From Gracilariopsis chorda (Eukaryota; Rhodophyta; Florideophyceae; Gracilariales; Gracilariaceae), in the NCBI GenBank assembly GCA_003194525.1, contig NBIV01000090.1, positions 62,001 to 126,000 on the forward strand: DNA of 64,000 bases. Reading direction: 5' to 3'. The notes under the pieces were generated by a model. The model was not told the origin of the DNA. It did no database searches and saw nothing but the letters and a program-made list of their open reading frames with translations. The position numbers were made by a program, and so were the translations under genes. The first letter of the stretch is position 1; each line of letters begins with the position of its first letter. Positions 31,401 through 43,400 of the stretch are shown one piece after another.

Positions 31401-32660
31401 ATGATTACTTCTCCCTTGGCACTAATATGGAAAACGCGACTAGGGCACTGAGAGCGTTATACGGGAAACCGAGCGATGGGGGCTACCTTCCCAACCTTGA
31501 AAACTTTCGTGGCCAGGGACAGTGTCCTGCACTGAAGTTCTGGGAATGGAAGATCACGAATACCGGTTGCTTTTGCCGAATGCGATAAAGATGCGATGCT
31601 TTATATCACGGGCGGTAAGCTTCGTGAAGCGAAGACGCTGGAAAGTGCACGAGCTGCAGTGTCTCTTGGGAAAGTGGGCGTGGTTCCTCCTCTTGCGTCG
31701 ACCCCTCTTCTCGGTGCTGCAAAATGTGTACCAGTTGATCCAATCTGGCTCCTGTGCAGTCCAAACCACCAAGATTGCCATGCAGGAACTTATAATTCTG
31801 GTCGAGCGATCTGGGTTGATACGAACTTGCATCACAAGGCCCTTTTTTGTCCATGCCCTGTGCACGGATGCGATTCTTTGGGGTGGGGGAGTGGTATATA
31901 GTCCGTGTGAAGTTGCGCTACACCTGCTCTCTCAATGAGCGGAACGCTAATGGCAATGGGTATCCATGCAAAAATGGAAGCTCGCCGTCAGGCACCGTTG
32001 GCGCAAAAGAATGCCGATTCATCTTCTCGAAGGCGAGACTCTGGTTGTTGGACTACGATGACTGCTCCAGCAACAGAAAAATCATGGAATGCGGGTGATT
32101 CTTTTTCTCGATTATCAGAATCAAATTGGTGCTCTACGTAAATGAAGTAGCAGCGTATCGAGTTTCAATCGAGTGTCTCGGCGCACAGCAGCTTTACTCC
32201 TCGTGGGTAGCTTATAAATGGATTGTCTCTATATCCTAAGCGATGCCATCCCGGCTGACAGAAATTCACGGGTAGTATGAACTTGCCCACAAACGAGTAA
32301 AGCCGTCCACGCTGCGCAATTATGATAAACCTCTGCAACAATTTTTGGCGTGGCTGGAGACTTTGAGCGAGTCGGAACGGCAGTTCACCACTGTCGGAGA
32401 CGTCGATCGATTATTCACACGTTACTGTGTGCAACCTTACAACAAAAATCATGATTTGAAGTATTGGGGGCAGTTCAAGCGAAGGCTGCGTTGGGGTTTT
32501 ATATGCCGCAACTATATTTTTTGGCTCCAGCACAGTATGCAGAATCTCCTTTAATGAGCCAGGATAAGGACGGATCCCAAGTCGTAATTTTTAAAATTGT
32601 AATAAATTCATACAGTATTGTATTAAGGGGTTATTGTGAACGTTTGCCATGTTTTAATGG
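28436..32660 (+). mobile_element. Second tyrosine-recombinase retroelement, copy A (decayed)
   Basis: Aligned by eye with 53757-56610 along most of its length, starting at TATTTCGGNGTGGAGTAT. Contains an acidic first ORF, RT, RNase H and the N-terminal part of a recombinase. The left boundary is the Copia-C LTR, so the true 5' end may be lost. The right end is set where recognisable recombinase-like sequence stops. Confidence 0.65.
29407..32570 (+). pseudogene. RT-RNase H-recombinase coding remnant of element 2, copy A
   Basis: The first ORF (29407-29967, with a stop) is strongly acidic and Ser-rich (ESEEESSSESSSDDGSEG; GTSDSDEDVSSAETSAST), perhaps gag. RT: GVFGVPKRDKGSQGLIINVRNANKIF (30975-31060), KSDINNHFYRM, YMRMGWSHSLFVAQ and AFFDDYFSLG (about 31390; DD retained). 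RNase H-like: LLGKWAWFLLLRRPLFSVLQNVYQLI and LCTDAILWGGGVVYS (about 31860). Then HKRVKPSTLRNYDKPLQQFLAWLE (about 32285-32360), which resembles the N-terminal DNA-binding domain of tyrosine recombinases. The catalytic domain is missing. Many in-frame stops. Assignment to the DIRS-like group is by RT style and the recombinase-like segment. Confidence 0.6.
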
Positions 32661-34146
32661 ATAATTGACTTCACTTCAAATTATAATCCAACTTCAACAC
32701 TTTTCTGTTTTCAAGGCCCCCGAAAGTCAACAAAAGATTGATATTGCGCTTGTTTTCTTCTGTCACTGCTCTCATCTTTGAAGCTAAGTACCGTTAGTAC
32801 CCTTTCTATTTTATGCCAAGATAGCGTTGTCAGCCTGGTATAGTTCGTGGACGTACGTGTGCTACGCTTGTGCGGCTCGACAAAACTTTCACAGAAATTT
32901 GGCACAGTACGAGACAAAGTCATTCCACGATGCGTAACTGTATCAATACATTTATTTAAGTATAGATATAACTTATGTAACTCATTTTTCAAGCATTGCT
33001 GAGTTGCAGTTCATTGGCTACTTGTTAAACGGTTACGCTTCGTTCTATCAAGGACAAGACTTGAGACTCCACTCGATACGGGCCACTTGGATCAATGACG
33101 AGCGTTCTCATTATGACTGGCCCTCACCAGGAGCATATTCAGGGAGAACACCTGCACCTGCATGAAGAGCACTGACTTTGGCACATCGGGTTCCTTCGTA
33201 TCCGCATACGACTACTCCTTATTTATCTACCTACACGGGGATATTCAAGGCGGTCTCTGCGTGTCATTGTTGCATGATAAGCATTGATGGTTACGATTAG
33301 CGCACCACGTCTGGCTTTGAATGGATCACATAGTAGAACGTGGGGACGATGTCTTTTACGTTGATGTCCCGAATGAACGCATGCAGATTGGCATGCGCAT
33401 ATTGAGATGGATCCAACGAAAGCGGATCTGTACTCCATAGAAAGCTGTAGCGCGTGCTCTTCTCGTTCTGCGTGGGGAGAGCGAGAGCAGCGTTTATTTC
33501 AATTCTGAGAAAAAAGGACAAACTCCAGTCACATACAACATGTGCATGAACCCCAGCTTCATCGCGAAAAATTTATTTTAGTGGAACAAATGGAAGTGCA
33601 ATGCTTTCAGGCTATAAAGACCGCGAACGAGAACTCTTTGCTATGCAGTCAGCCCAACGAAATGCCCCATCCCGAAATTTTTCTTATTCCACAGCCCACA
33701 CCGGTGGTCTCTTTGCCAAGAAAAACACAACCGCAATAATTGCATATATGAATTTTTAATGTCCAGTCCGGGTACGGGCAGGAAGAGATCGTATGTGAGT
33801 GCCCGCGCCATCTTACATATCCCCTTGGACTGGCCGTGGGAAGCATCTCAAACTCTGACACGCTTGCGCGGATTACCGGATCATTCCACGCCTGAGCTGC
33901 CAGAGGTTCCATGCATAGTACACGCGATACATTCCTCCATCCAGACGCCCAGCAGATTGCGTTATCGTCGTATCAAGCTGCTGCGTTGGCTGCAACAGCT
34001 GCTTCTGCTGCTCCTGTGGCGGCTATAGGGCAGCAGGAGTGATGTCCTACTCTTCAACTTCAATAGGAACAGGCATCAGCTGCTTTTATTATTCTGCCTG
34101 TGGCAGAGCAGCCTGCTGAGGCGTCTGTGAGGGATCAGGAGCGATC
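32661..34146. other. Unassigned 1.5 kb
   Basis: No gene, transposon end or tandem repeat could be supported. AT-rich near 32580-32700 and mixed composition afterwards. Frames of up to 89 aa lack recognisable motifs. Confidence 0.4.
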
Positions 34147-34734
34147 TTATCCTCTTCCACCTACATTGGAACCGTCATCTGTTCTGTAGGCATCACTGGG
34201 AGCGGTGGAGGCATTGAAGGCGGAGGAATGTGACTTGGAAGGTCTCAAAAAAACTCCAGGAATCCAGATATTGGGGTAGAAGTTCGTAGCGCTGTGGGAA
34301 TGGACCCACTTGCCCCAGCGAAGGTCTTGGTTTCTGGAGTAATTTCGTCTTCTTTCCACGGCTGGATCAATGGGTGCCTGCACGTGCGCTCCGCTCTCAT
34401 TAACCTCCACTCTATCTGGGGAGGGAGGAACTGTGAATCTTGGAGGTCTTCCAGCCCCTGGCCATGCTCCACCGCTGTTGACCCGACGACCTCCAGCGTT
34501 TTGCCTTGCGCCCCCTGCGTTCAACCTTTACCCTGCATAGTTGGGTCTGAATCGTCCAGAATCGGGTTTTGTCCCTCCATAATTTGTTCTTGCACCTCCA
34601 GAATTGGCCCTGGAATCTCCAGAATTTGCCATAGCATATACAAAACTCGCTCTGGCATCTGCAAAGTTCGCTCTGGCACCCCCGGAGTTCGGCTGGGCCC
34701 CACCAAACTTCGGACGTGGACCTCCTCTCTTCAT
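34147..34734 (-). pseudogene. Gly/Ala/Asn/Arg heptad-repeat protein remnant
   Basis: One minus-strand frame from ATG 34734 to the stop at 34147, with a single internal TAA at 34525-34527. After MKRGGPRPK come thirteen 7-residue repeats of the type SGGARAN, FADARAS, SGDSRAN, SGGARTN, AGGARQN (one interrupted by the stop), followed by a non-repetitive tail (RRRNYSRNQDLRWGKWVHS...). I do not recognise the family. The repeat composition resembles disordered or structural low-complexity proteins. Without the stop it would be about 194 aa. No promoter identified. It may equally be a non-coding minisatellite with a fortuitous open frame. Confidence 0.35.
34435..34707 (-). repeat. 21-bp minisatellite, about 13 units
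   Basis: Units on the plus strand have the form CTCCAGAATTNGCCNTNGNAT, in exact 21-base register with no internal indels over about 273 bp. The preserved register, in multiples of three, keeps the reading frame of the heptad peptide. Confidence 0.85.
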
Positions 34735-36600
34735 TATGTGTGGGGAAGTGCAATGCTTAGTGTAAAGTTGTGAACGGTTGACGTACCTCAGTGGGTAGTA
34801 GATGGTTTCCTAGAAAGCTCAGGCCGAAGATGGGCTCGGTCATCTGAACTGTCAAAGTCAGGAGACGCCGGTCGATGGCTGCGAAACAGGACAGGCAACT
34901 GCCTCAGGCGTGGTCAGGAACACGCGTAGAGTTTTGTGTTCGTACAGTGCTTCTGGTTTACCGTGCGGGTTAGTAGAACATGTTAGTTGGCAGTCTGTGT
35001 CGCCAACTAGAACAAGGTACTAGTCCGTTTGGTGAAAGGACGTCTGCCTTTACTCAACGAGGGGGTTGGCGCCCTTACTATACTACATATAACCGTCGGT
35101 CCGCGGGGCTGCTTCCCAGCTACTGTGTATGCCCGGGAGATATGAGCCAATGACCGTTCTGGACAGTATCCCCTACTTTTAAAATTAATTAAGTAACTGT
35201 TAGATTTAGTTAACATTTTACGTTTGTTTGAGTATAGTTGGCTCCAGAATCAGTTCTAACTTATCTACATTTCCTAGTTTTATTCTATACGATCTTCTGA
35301 AAAGATCGGTTACCTACTTGACAAGTCTACCTGGACTCAAAGCCGAGTTGACATCTTTTTTCACATACTGTCAATATAACACGACAATATGCTTATGTCA
35401 GAAAAGCCGGACCGACCAAGTGGACTAAATTTGCTCCGAAATACACGTCACCTACTTCTTTCAACATTGACAAACACTTCACATGCTACAGCAATCATCA
35501 AACAGTCATGCAAGATTCCGGAGAGATCCGTGCCAAGTCTTCATGGGCACCCTGGGTTCATGCCAGATCATCAACACCATGTCTGTTGCTGATACTTGCC
35601 AAGTCATAGAACAAGACATCAGCTGGGGAGTTCGCCAAGTCATCAAACGGCTAGATCTGGCATTGAACCCGGTAAACCACCCACATATGGAGGCCCATGA
35701 GAAGAACAAGCATATGCCATTAAACTCGAAAGAATTCTCATTGACTAGTGGCACTGATAGACCTAGTCGAGACCCTCTTTATAAACCCCAATAGATGCTC
35801 CGAACTTCAACTCGGATCATCATCATCGACTTCCAACCATTTTCAACCTTTGCAAGTCTGTTTCTAACAATAACAACATACCCGTGCGGGAGTATCAATA
35901 CCCGTTGCACAGTTACCTGCAACGCCCACCCTTTTGGCCACGTGTACAGCATCCCCACATTTCCAGTCGCTATGCCCACTCGGTCCATCCCAGCCACCTG
36001 TCCACCTGTGCTCTGATCCCATCCTACCTCATCCATCCTCCGCATGCATCTCTCGTTACCTACTTCCTGTCTCCGCAAAGTCGCTCTACCACATAATGTT
36101 AAAAACCTAAGAAACCAAAATTACTAACAATTTTGCCAGAGTTTCAGAATAGTTTCCAAAATTGAAAACAGCTGGAGGTGAAATTAGTGGTTTCAGTTTG
36201 TTGCTTTGCACGCACCCGTCCTAATTGCATGAACTATTAAAAAATATCTGCATGACCAACATCTACCCGATGCAGTCGTGCGCAGTACGCAGACTCTCGA
36301 CACAATCCTGTTAGACTTTGAAGGGTGGACTATGCCCAGCTGATTTTCAAGCCATTTGATGTCTAACCTGCTTCCGGTTAAAGGGATTTGTCTGCCTTTA
36401 TTCACACACCAAAGTGTGCTTTTCGGCTCTAAGAGGTACGATACGGCGGCCGCCCCGGACCTTGCACAGCAAGCTGGTGTTAGGTCCGGGAAACCCTCAG
36501 ACTTCCTGATCGCCGTCAAATGACCACTATATCTCCGCAGAGCATCTCAAATTTCTGAGATTCGTGGTACTGAGTGGGTTACACTTGTGGTGAATTGCAC
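34735..36600. other. Unassigned 1.9 kb; possible retropepsin-like trace on the minus strand near 34780-34860
   Basis: On the minus strand about 34860 to 34780 reads RRLLTLTVQMTEPIFGLSFL, which resembles the flap-side strand of a retroviral-type aspartic protease (P-I-x-G-L-x-F-L). No active-site DTG/DSG was found in a matching frame. The rest of the interval shows nothing I can name. Confidence 0.3.
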
Positions 36601-36749
36601 AAAAGCTCAGCATTGCTTAGATCCCAGGCCAGCAACAGTGCTCAAAGTAGCGAAAGGCTACAACACTGTGCTATTGGCCACGCCTGAAGTGGCAGGTAAA
36701 ATATTGGTTAGGATCAGCACGCAAGATGCTTTTGTTACTACGCTAGTGC

Positions 36750-38665
36750 ATTATATACTTCTGTGCATTATACTGCACTGGGGCCGTGAGTATTGGCAGC
36801 CACGTTTGCCAACCCCCCTTACTGTTGAGTGGCTGGCACTGCAGTTATTTACTGTATTGAAAGCCCCTACGCAGCCCTCAAAGTCAACATGTAGCAGCAG
36901 CGAAGCAGCCAATAAACTTTGGGCTTGGCTGCTGGTGATGGTGCTGCTGCTGGTAAAGTTTTTGAATATCAGGGAGGCGTTGCGCCGAGCGAGGTTTTTG
37001 CATGCGCTGATGGGGGCGTGCAAGCACGGTTATTGGCGCAACGCCTCCGTTCGATCAACAAGTACGGCCTCATCTCTGAGTAAATCTATATAGGGGAGAG
37101 ACAAGAATATGTTTTCGGACCCACCTTCGACATGGCGCAGAAAATTGGGTTTTCAATGCTGCACCAAAGCCAAACTTGTGTTGATGGATCCGAAAAGAGA
37201 ATGGTGGCACAACTTTGTTTTTAAATTGTTTTGAATGACGCGATTGCGATTGGATGGCACTACATTAATGACTACAGCAACTATCAGTTTATTGCTGAGT
37301 GGCTGTCACTCTTGTAGTGCCAGCCACTGAGCAGCAAAGACAGTTAACAGGCAGCTGCAGCAAATGAGCTTTGAGCTTCACTGCTGCTGCTGCTGCTTCT
37401 GCTGCTGCCGTTGCAGCTTCTACTGCTGTTGCTTCTGATGGGACGTTCATTGAAGGGAAGGGAGGAGTTGCGCCAAAAAGGCTTTCCGTATGTTGTAGAG
37501 GGTTTGCAAACGTTTTTTATTGGCGCAACTTCTTTTTTAAAACGACATATACCGCCTTATCGCTCTCAAACTCTATGTACAGAAGAGCCAAGAATATGCC
37601 TTGGGATCCATCTTTGGTTTACTGCCGCAAACATGGTTTTTGTGTGCTGCGCCAGAGCCAAAGTTTGGTGAATGGATGCGCTGATGTAGTAAAGGCACTA
37701 TTTTAAATTTGATTCATTTTTGAACGACAGGTGGCGTTCGAATTGAACCTGATTGCAACTGTCTGACGCTGCATAAATAAGTGCAGTGCCAGCCAATCTG
37801 CTGTTTGGTGGCTGGCACTCTTGTACTGCCACCCAAAAAGCAGCAGAAACAGTCAACGTACAGCGGCATCCAATACGCTTTGAGGTTGGCTACTGCTGTT
37901 GGTGAATGTTTTGAATGGAACGGAGGCGTTTTACCAAGAAGAGTTTTTGCACGCGCTGAAGGGGGAGTGCAAGCGTGTTTATTGCTGCAACGCTCTCTTT
38001 CAATCAACATAAACCCCCTTATCATTATAAAAATCTTTGTTATGTTGAGATAAAGGGGCACATGTTGACTGAAACGAAGATCTGCGCCAGTTAAACGCCC
38101 TTTTTAGCCCACGATTAATGCTCTGGATGCGAAACTCCTCCCTGCCATTCACAAAACTCACCAGCAGCAGCAGCATTTAAATGCAGCAGAAGCAGCAAGC
38201 AATGCTCAAAATCATTGGTTGCTAAACTGCTGCTGCATGTTGACTGCTTTTGGTGCTAGTGGGCTGCCAGTTTTGTATTGGCAAACAATCGGTGGCAGAG
38301 TGCCTGATATTGCACTCAAATCTGCAGTGCTAGCCAATAGAAATCAGTTGCAGACATGAACTGCCACGTGGGTGCAAAAATCAAAAAAGGAGGCCTTGAC
38401 GGCCACTACTTCCTGTTTGGGTAAATCAGCAGACTACTTGTTTGCCTCTGAGTGGCTCGAATTACATAACCAACTGCAAGTCCAGCCACTTAGCACTGCC
38501 TGGTTACTTGCAAACTTTATTCCATAGTCACTCTCAGCGCCACGATCCTCATTGGTATGCAGGCCGTTTGCGAGAGAGGGCAAGCAAAAGCCCCCTGCAG
38601 ATTCAGTAAAGACATCCCTATTCAGCGGCCTGCAGCCCCGCCCACTGACGAATGCCGCTCTCACT
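36750..38665. repeat. Cluster of hairpin-plus-CAG repeat units (family H)
   Basis: Three hairpin cores, 36973-37048, 37461-37532 and 37922-37995, have arms of the type GGAGGCGTTGCGCC/GGCGCAACGCCTCC enclosing about 45 bases (TTTTTGCACGCGCTGAAGGG...). Each has a nearby GCTGCTGCTG or CAGCAGCAG run and the words GTTGACTG and GCCAGCCAAT. A further unit in the other orientation spans about 38060-38390, and a second decayed hairpin type sits at 38559-38600. The same composite recurs at 61620-62650. Frames of 86-168 aa here are repeat-derived. Confidence 0.75.
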
Positions 38666-38759
38666 TGTACTGATTATATTATAACCAAAGGCCGTGAATT
38701 TTCGGTAATATGCACCACTTTCATACTCAAGCAGGCTTGACTTACTTGGTTGCCCAGAG

Positions 38760-38906
38760 TGTGGATGGAGCTACGCTGGACACCATCTGGAACGTGGAAT
38801 ACAGTGCGCTCGTTCCAACTGGAGGCAGTAAATAAACAACGTCCCTGATCTGCCTTCCCCGAAAGGTCGGAGAGGAGGGCAGGGAGTGAAATCCCACCCC
38901 GCTACA
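38760..38906 (+). repeat. 5' LTR of Copia-B
   Basis: 147 bp with TG...CA ends, followed at once by a degenerate primer-binding site TGTTAGCATCGC. Confidence 0.88.
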
Positions 38907-39136
38907 TGTTAGCATCGCCGCCAAACCACGCCCCCAACCACACTTTCCGTGCTTCCCTTCACGTGTGATACCGCAAACCCACCTTCACTGCCCGCGCGCG
39001 CACTGCTGCATACACCGTCTCCGCCCACGCGCGTGCTGTCGCACACCCACCCCTCCGCCTATGCAGCTGCACATCCACTCCCTCCACGCACACGGCTGCA
39101 CATCCACCCTCTCCTCGCGGGCGGCCGCACCCCCCC

Positions 39137-39350
39137 GTCTGAGGACCTTGGTTGGTTTTGTTGCTGCCACACCTCACCCGTCTGAGAACCTTGGTTGGTT
39201 CCCTTGCCACCGCACCCCCCGTCTGAGAACCTTGGTTGGTTCCCTTGCCGCCGCACCCCCCTCCATCTGAGGACCTTGTTTGGTTCCCTGGCCGCCGAAA
39301 CCCACCCCTCTGAAAACCTTGTTTAGAAACCCGGCTGCCGCAACGCCACC
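39137..39350 (+). repeat. Minisatellite in the Copia-B leader, unit 41-44 bp, five copies
   Basis: Copies start near 39137, 39180, 39221, 39265 and 39309 with GTCTGAGGACCTTGGTTGGT-like sequence, each followed by a C-rich GCCGCCGCACCCCCC-like stretch. The surrounding 38950-39520 is C-rich, with further imprecise repeats (TACTACTTGG). The unit is unrelated to the Copia-A leader repeat although it occupies the same position. Confidence 0.8.
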
Positions 39351-40495
39351 CCCTACCCTCCTCCCGCCCTGTCGTTGCCGCTGGTTCCCCGCGGCGAAGA
39401 TACTACTTGGCTCCGGTTTTGTTGCTGATGCCCTCCGGGGCATACAATACTTGGCTGCAATTTTGTCGCTGCCGCCTCCGCCCCCTCCGGCGCACATACT
39501 ACTTGGTTCGCGTGCTTTCGTTGCCTTTCCTCTCCCTCCTCACACACACACACTAGCCTGTCGCGTTGTATCCCCCCTGTATTCTTCTTTGCGTTACAGC
39601 TTGCGTAATAGAAGTTTTTTGAAAGCCACCGTGCCGTTGAAGAACCCTTGCCCCTGGCTTGCGGTCTGGACCGACCACCTGAATCTTTTAGTGGCGACTC
39701 ATTGCAGTTAATGTATGCTCCGCATAGCAATCCTCAACCTTGGAATACGAGTACCGACGGCAAACTGGGAATCGTAAAGTCCTGAACAAGGCTTCGCGGT
39801 TTCATAACCCCACAACAGAAGTTGAATATAAGACGAGCAAATTCGTATGTCCTGAATAAGGCCTCCGTTACTATTAAAACGTTAGGGAAGTTAGGACTTG
39901 GCTGAGATAAGGTTTGCAAGCCAAATAACGATTGGAAATCGACTGGGGACTTGAAATAGATCTGTGGGTAGCGCACATGCTGTATAACATGCTCAGCTAG
40001 GGCGAGTGTAGCTGATCGTCTGGGACAAGTGTCTCGTCGTTTGGCCTGGACCTTAATGAGAACAAGGACGTCTTACGGAACATGATTGCCACGCAAGTAG
40101 CTGTTAGGAATTAGAGGGGGCGAACTGGAGGACACATATTCTGTTGTTAGTAACCTCTCCTGGACCTTCCGTAAGTTACACGCACCCTTGTTCTGGAAGT
40201 CGCAGAACTTGGACAGGCCGCTGTAATCACATCATACCGAGAGAGTCTTACTCAGAGCCAAAAGTCTGACCTTTGGGAAACTGGAGATAGCATCTCCTGC
40301 CAGTGGACCCGGGTACGAGAAAGTAGTAGGAGGATTCCTCGACCGGTAGGGGACCGGTGAAGAATACTTTCTGCCAGTCTCACTTAGTCTTGCGTTGAGT
40401 GGTACTCCGCGATGGACTCTGAGAATAACAACGAAAATCATCGTAGACCCCGTCTAAAAGGAGGCATTGATTAATACACTTGGCGCATATATATT

Positions 40496-43400
40496 ATGGA
40501 TCTAATGCACTCCCTACAATCATTATTCATTCTCACGGAACCTCGTCCGACTGAAGGTTCCGCTGCAGCTCGAAAGAGATTGGACGATGCCGATCGTAAG
40601 GCAAGATCGGCCGTCGTCCATGACCTTGGCACTCAATTGATATTAGCAGTCTCCGAACTATTCGAACGAGAACACTGCTCTGCTTTGGATGTATGGAATA
40701 AACTGGAGTCCACCTACAAGAAGGACAACACACAATCCAAGTTGAACCTTCGGCAAAAGCTAAGCACCTTGACATTCAAGGATAGCGACGACATACAGAG
40801 ACATTTGCTAGAGCTGGAGACAACCTACTTAGAACTTGCTAGAATGGGTGAGCCACTCACTGGCAAAGAGCGAACTACGACTTTGCTTCGCACCTTGCCG
40901 GACTCATTAATGACAATCAAACTGTTGGCCGAGGCAACCAACATGGAGTACGATCAAGTCATTTCGTTTGTGCGATCTGAAATGGACCGACGTATTCACA
41001 GGGCTTCTACATCTACAATGAAGATCACAGAGGCCAAGAAAGATGGCAGTCACCCTTACCACGTTGCGAAGAAATCTAAAACCCGATGCAAGCAGCGTAC
41101 AAAAAGGAATAAGAAGGGAGTCGTATGTTGGAATTGTGGACGCATTGGCCACATCAGGGCCGAATGTTGGCGCAAGGAGACCAATTACCGACAACAGCCC
41201 AACAATAAAAGCTCCAAAAATTAATTTAACAAAGGGGAAGGACGTACCATCTATCGAGCTTGGGACTCGAACAATGTTCCCGACGCTGACAACCAAGGGT
41301 GAGCAAACGCTAACCGCAACCATGGGGACAGAAACAGGAGCCACCACTGCGGATTCATAGCATTAGCTAAAGCCAGTCTCTATCAGGGCAACATAAACCC
41401 AACATCACTAGACTCTGGGGCCTGTCATGTTTTCATCAAGGACAAACGGTTGCTCAGAGAATATCACCAAACACCTCCGAAAACAGTAAACACTTGCGAT
41501 TGCCAATCAGAGATCGTAGGGTGCGGAAAAATAAAGCAGCCTTTCGTAACCGGACTTATGTTACCGGCCAAACATACCCCAACCTTCGAATCTAACTTGG
41601 TATTCTTCTCCGTCCTGGCAACGTATGTAGAGGTGCAATTCACAAACGGCTTCATAACTAGAGACCGCACAACGGGCAAAGTCATACAGCAAGCCACTCC
41701 AAGGGACGGACTCTATCCCCTACCGAGCCCGGTACCAACATAGGTACAAGCCACGGCACACGCACCTGGCAATAGAGCCAAGGATTGGCACGAGAAACTC
41801 GGTCACCCTGGCCGAGATAAACTCTTTACATGAATTGATTTCGGTCAAGGCGTACCCGAATTCTCCCCAGACGAAGTGAACAATGTCATGTGCACTCCAT
41901 GTATTGACGCCAGTTTCAAACGTGCTCCTCTTCGGAAATCACACACCGTGGTGCATACACCATTTTAGTTAACGCACACCGATCCCACCGGACCCATTAA
42001 TCCGACCTCTTCAAAAGGCGCCACGTATAAGCAATTTCTCATTGATGACAACAGGAGGGCGAGCTCAATATACTTTCTAAGTAAAAAGACGCAGTTCTTT
42101 GAATCTGTCCACTGGTACAAGGCTCGCGCAGAAACCGAACTCCCTCCTAACCTAATGCACCGCGTTCGCCTTGACAGTGCGGGTGAGAATAGGTCCGACG
42201 AGTTTGTCTCATACGTGATGGAGAATGGTATAGTACTAGAGTTCACCCCACCGTACGCACACCAATCGAACGGCGGAGCAGAGAGAGTAATCCAAGACTT
42301 GTGGAAGATGGCTAAAATATTCCTGCTCGCCTCCAAGCTACCGCATGAAATTTTGGGAGGAAGCCATCTCTCACGCAAAATACATAAGAAACCGCCTACC
42401 AAATCATTGAGCAAGAATGGAGGTTCCTTAGACATAATGATTCGGACGATAACCGGACTTAACAAACTTGCTGAAGTTCGGGCAAGAAGGCCACGAGTTC
42501 ATATACAGGCCTGAAGCCGTCGCGAATAAGAAGTTCCGACAACACGCTACTCCTGGACATTTCGTGGGGAAGCAGTGCCCGTGGAAACTGTACAAGATAT
42601 ACATCCCATCCATGGGAAAAGTAATAAAGTGCTATAAGGCAGATATTAAGGTTACGAAGGAGTCCCTTCGTTCAATCCAAGAACTTATGGAAGTTTCGTC
42701 TCTCAGACGATATGAAGCCGAGAAAACCATGGGTGAGGATGATGAAGATCATCTAGATGCTTCTCTTGCTCATTGCCTTGTCGCGTACTCACGATCCAAA
42801 GAACTTGGGGATGATGGCAGAGTCCCCAAGAGCATTGAAGAAGCTAAAGTGATGTCAGGATGGGCAGAAACTATCGACAGGAAGTACGATGCGTTGGTAG
42901 AAAGAGGCATTTGGAAGTTGATTGATATAAAACCCGGCATGAAACCCTTGCCATTACTTTGGGGGTTCTTAGCAAAATTATTGCGCTCCGACCCTCCGTG
43001 CATTCTTCGAAAGGCACTTTGCGTAGCATGGGGCGATTTGCAGCGTCCATATTTGGATTACGGGTCAGACAACTTGTACGCCCCGGTTGCTCGACTTGAA
43101 ACCATTCGTCTTTTGTTGGCAAAGGCTGCAGCTCAGGGCCTGCTACTAGAGACGATGGATATTAGCAATTCATACCTGTAAGGGGATCTAGAAGATCATC
43201 TAATCATGGGAAAACCCCAAAACGATTCTGGATCATCATTTGTTCCTGGCAAGATATGCTTGCTTCTAAAGTCAATATACGGTGCAAAACAGGCCGGAAA
43301 AATATGAGGATCCCTTATGCACAAGGAGCTATTGGGCTTGGGATTCAAGCAATCTAGCACAGAAAACGACTCTATATATACAAGTCGAACAGCGAAACCT

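Noticed and set aside
36587-37093. A 168-aa frame that looked like a gene
   Set aside because: Most of it translates the hairpin-plus-CAG repeat family, which recurs elsewhere without this frame.
37380-37440. CRISPR-like or other regular spaced repeats
   Set aside because: The regularity is GCT/CAG trinucleotide runs; there are no unique spacers of constant length anywhere in the window.
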